DNA from: Rhodoferax sp. | GTDB taxonomy: Bacteria; Pseudomonadota; Gammaproteobacteria; Burkholderiales; Burkholderiaceae_C | Reading direction: 5' to 3' | DNA: 64,000 nucleotides | Assembly: GCA_024236015.1 (NCBI GenBank) | Contig: JACKLK010000017.1 | Coordinates: 1-64,000, forward strand | Shown: positions 63,678 to 64,000 of the stretch, piece after piece | Numbering within the stretch: the stretch's first letter is position 1 | Layout: each line of letters starts with the position of its first letter | Notes under the pieces: generated by a model | The model's database searches: none | Told to the model about the DNA's origin: nothing | What the model saw: the letters and a program-made list of their open reading frames with translations, nothing else | Program-made: the position numbers and the translations under genes

Positions 63678-64000
63678 TCAGGCCCAGTCGAACAGCCGGC
63701 CCCAGCCACGGATGACCTTGGGGTCGGCGCCGACGGCGCGCAACATGCCCCACACCGTCGTGCTGACGGTGTCCAGCAACGGGATGTCCAGCCGCGCTTC
63801 GACCTGCTGCGCCAGCGGTGCCGCCCGCAGGTTGGTGCAATACGTCGTGATGGCTTGGGGCCGCGAAGCCGCCACTTCCGTCATCAACGCTTCCAGTCGC
63901 TGCGGCTCCACCAGCGCGAAATCGTGGTTGACCGTGATGCCGAGGTGGCGCTCGGCCACGACGTCAACACCGATGTCCCGGTAGTTGTCGACAATGCGTC
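63678..64000 (-). CDS. Asp/Glu racemase / maleate isomerase-family protein, C-terminal part (cut by window edge)
   Basis: The C-terminal 106 or so residues of a racemase-superfamily protein; the start lies outside the window. Visible are RIVDNYRDIGVDVVAERHLG, the catalytic-cysteine loop AITTYCTNLRAA and the end GMLRAVGADPKVIRGWGRLF. The CTNL loop resembles arylmalonate decarboxylase or maleate isomerase relatives. It is upstream of, and co-directional with, the GntR gene. Confidence 0.8.
   Translation of the reverse strand, partial: RIVDNYRDIGVDVVAERHLGITVNHDFALVEPQRLEALMTEVAASRPQAITTYCTNLRAAPLAQQVEARLDIPLLDTVSTTVWGMLRAVGADPKVIRGWGRLFDWA

Overview
The window is about 64 kb of GC-rich DNA (roughly two-thirds G+C by eye) from a bacterial chromosome. 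Gene content and gene order (soxCDYZAXB, paaABCDE with paaX, a glg cluster, gcl-hyi-glxR) point to a betaproteobacterium of the order Burkholderiales. That placement is inferred from layout and protein character, not from a marker gene. No rRNA, tRNA, CRISPR array, transposase or prophage was seen.

Layout. 0-14.9 kb is a mixed housekeeping and accessory stretch. It holds the end of serS, a lipoprotein hydrolase, a very unusual four-domain hydrolase fusion with a small unknown partner, a two-gene lipid-linked glycosyltransferase pair, a 3-hydroxyisobutyryl-CoA hydrolase, a BON lipoprotein, a membrane adenylate/guanylate cyclase, a DUF502 membrane protein and an acyl-CoA synthetase. 14.9-28.6 kb is a complete thiosulfate-oxidation (Sox) region: an ArsR-type regulator, soxCD, soxYZAX, a strong terminator, soxB, a DUF336 protein, a DsrE-like protein, a soxEF-type flavocytochrome pair, a SoxH-like metallohydrolase, a thioredoxin, a YeeE/SoxT-type transporter, a small cytochrome c and a second ArsR regulator. 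A shared AT-rich motif lies in four of its control regions.

28.6-35.5 kb is the phenylacetyl-CoA epoxidase region: paaX, divergent paaABCDE and paaK. A 0.7-kb block of nested inverted repeats splits paaA from paaB, and paaK carries a one-base frameshift. 35.5-44.4 kb holds assorted genes: a PNPOx-like protein, a nitroreductase, a proline iminopeptidase, a VOC protein, trkA-trkH, a DMT exporter, and an Ada-AlkA fusion with ogt. 44.4-46.2 kb is a low-GC island with one membrane-anchored TPR protein. 46.2-53.7 kb is the glycogen cluster (glgX, glgP, divergent glgC-glgA).

53.7-64 kb is a glyoxylate/ureide region. Five tightly spaced minus-strand genes (gcl, hyi, glxR, glycerate kinase, pyk) could convert two glyoxylate to tartronate semialdehyde, glycerate, phosphoglycerate and, with housekeeping enolase, pyruvate. 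A divergent LysR regulator has a perfect palindrome in the shared promoter. Beyond it lie a PuuE-like deacetylase (likely allantoinase), two Asp/Glu/hydantoin-racemase-family proteins and a GntR/FCD regulator, which suggests that ureide breakdown supplies the glyoxylate.
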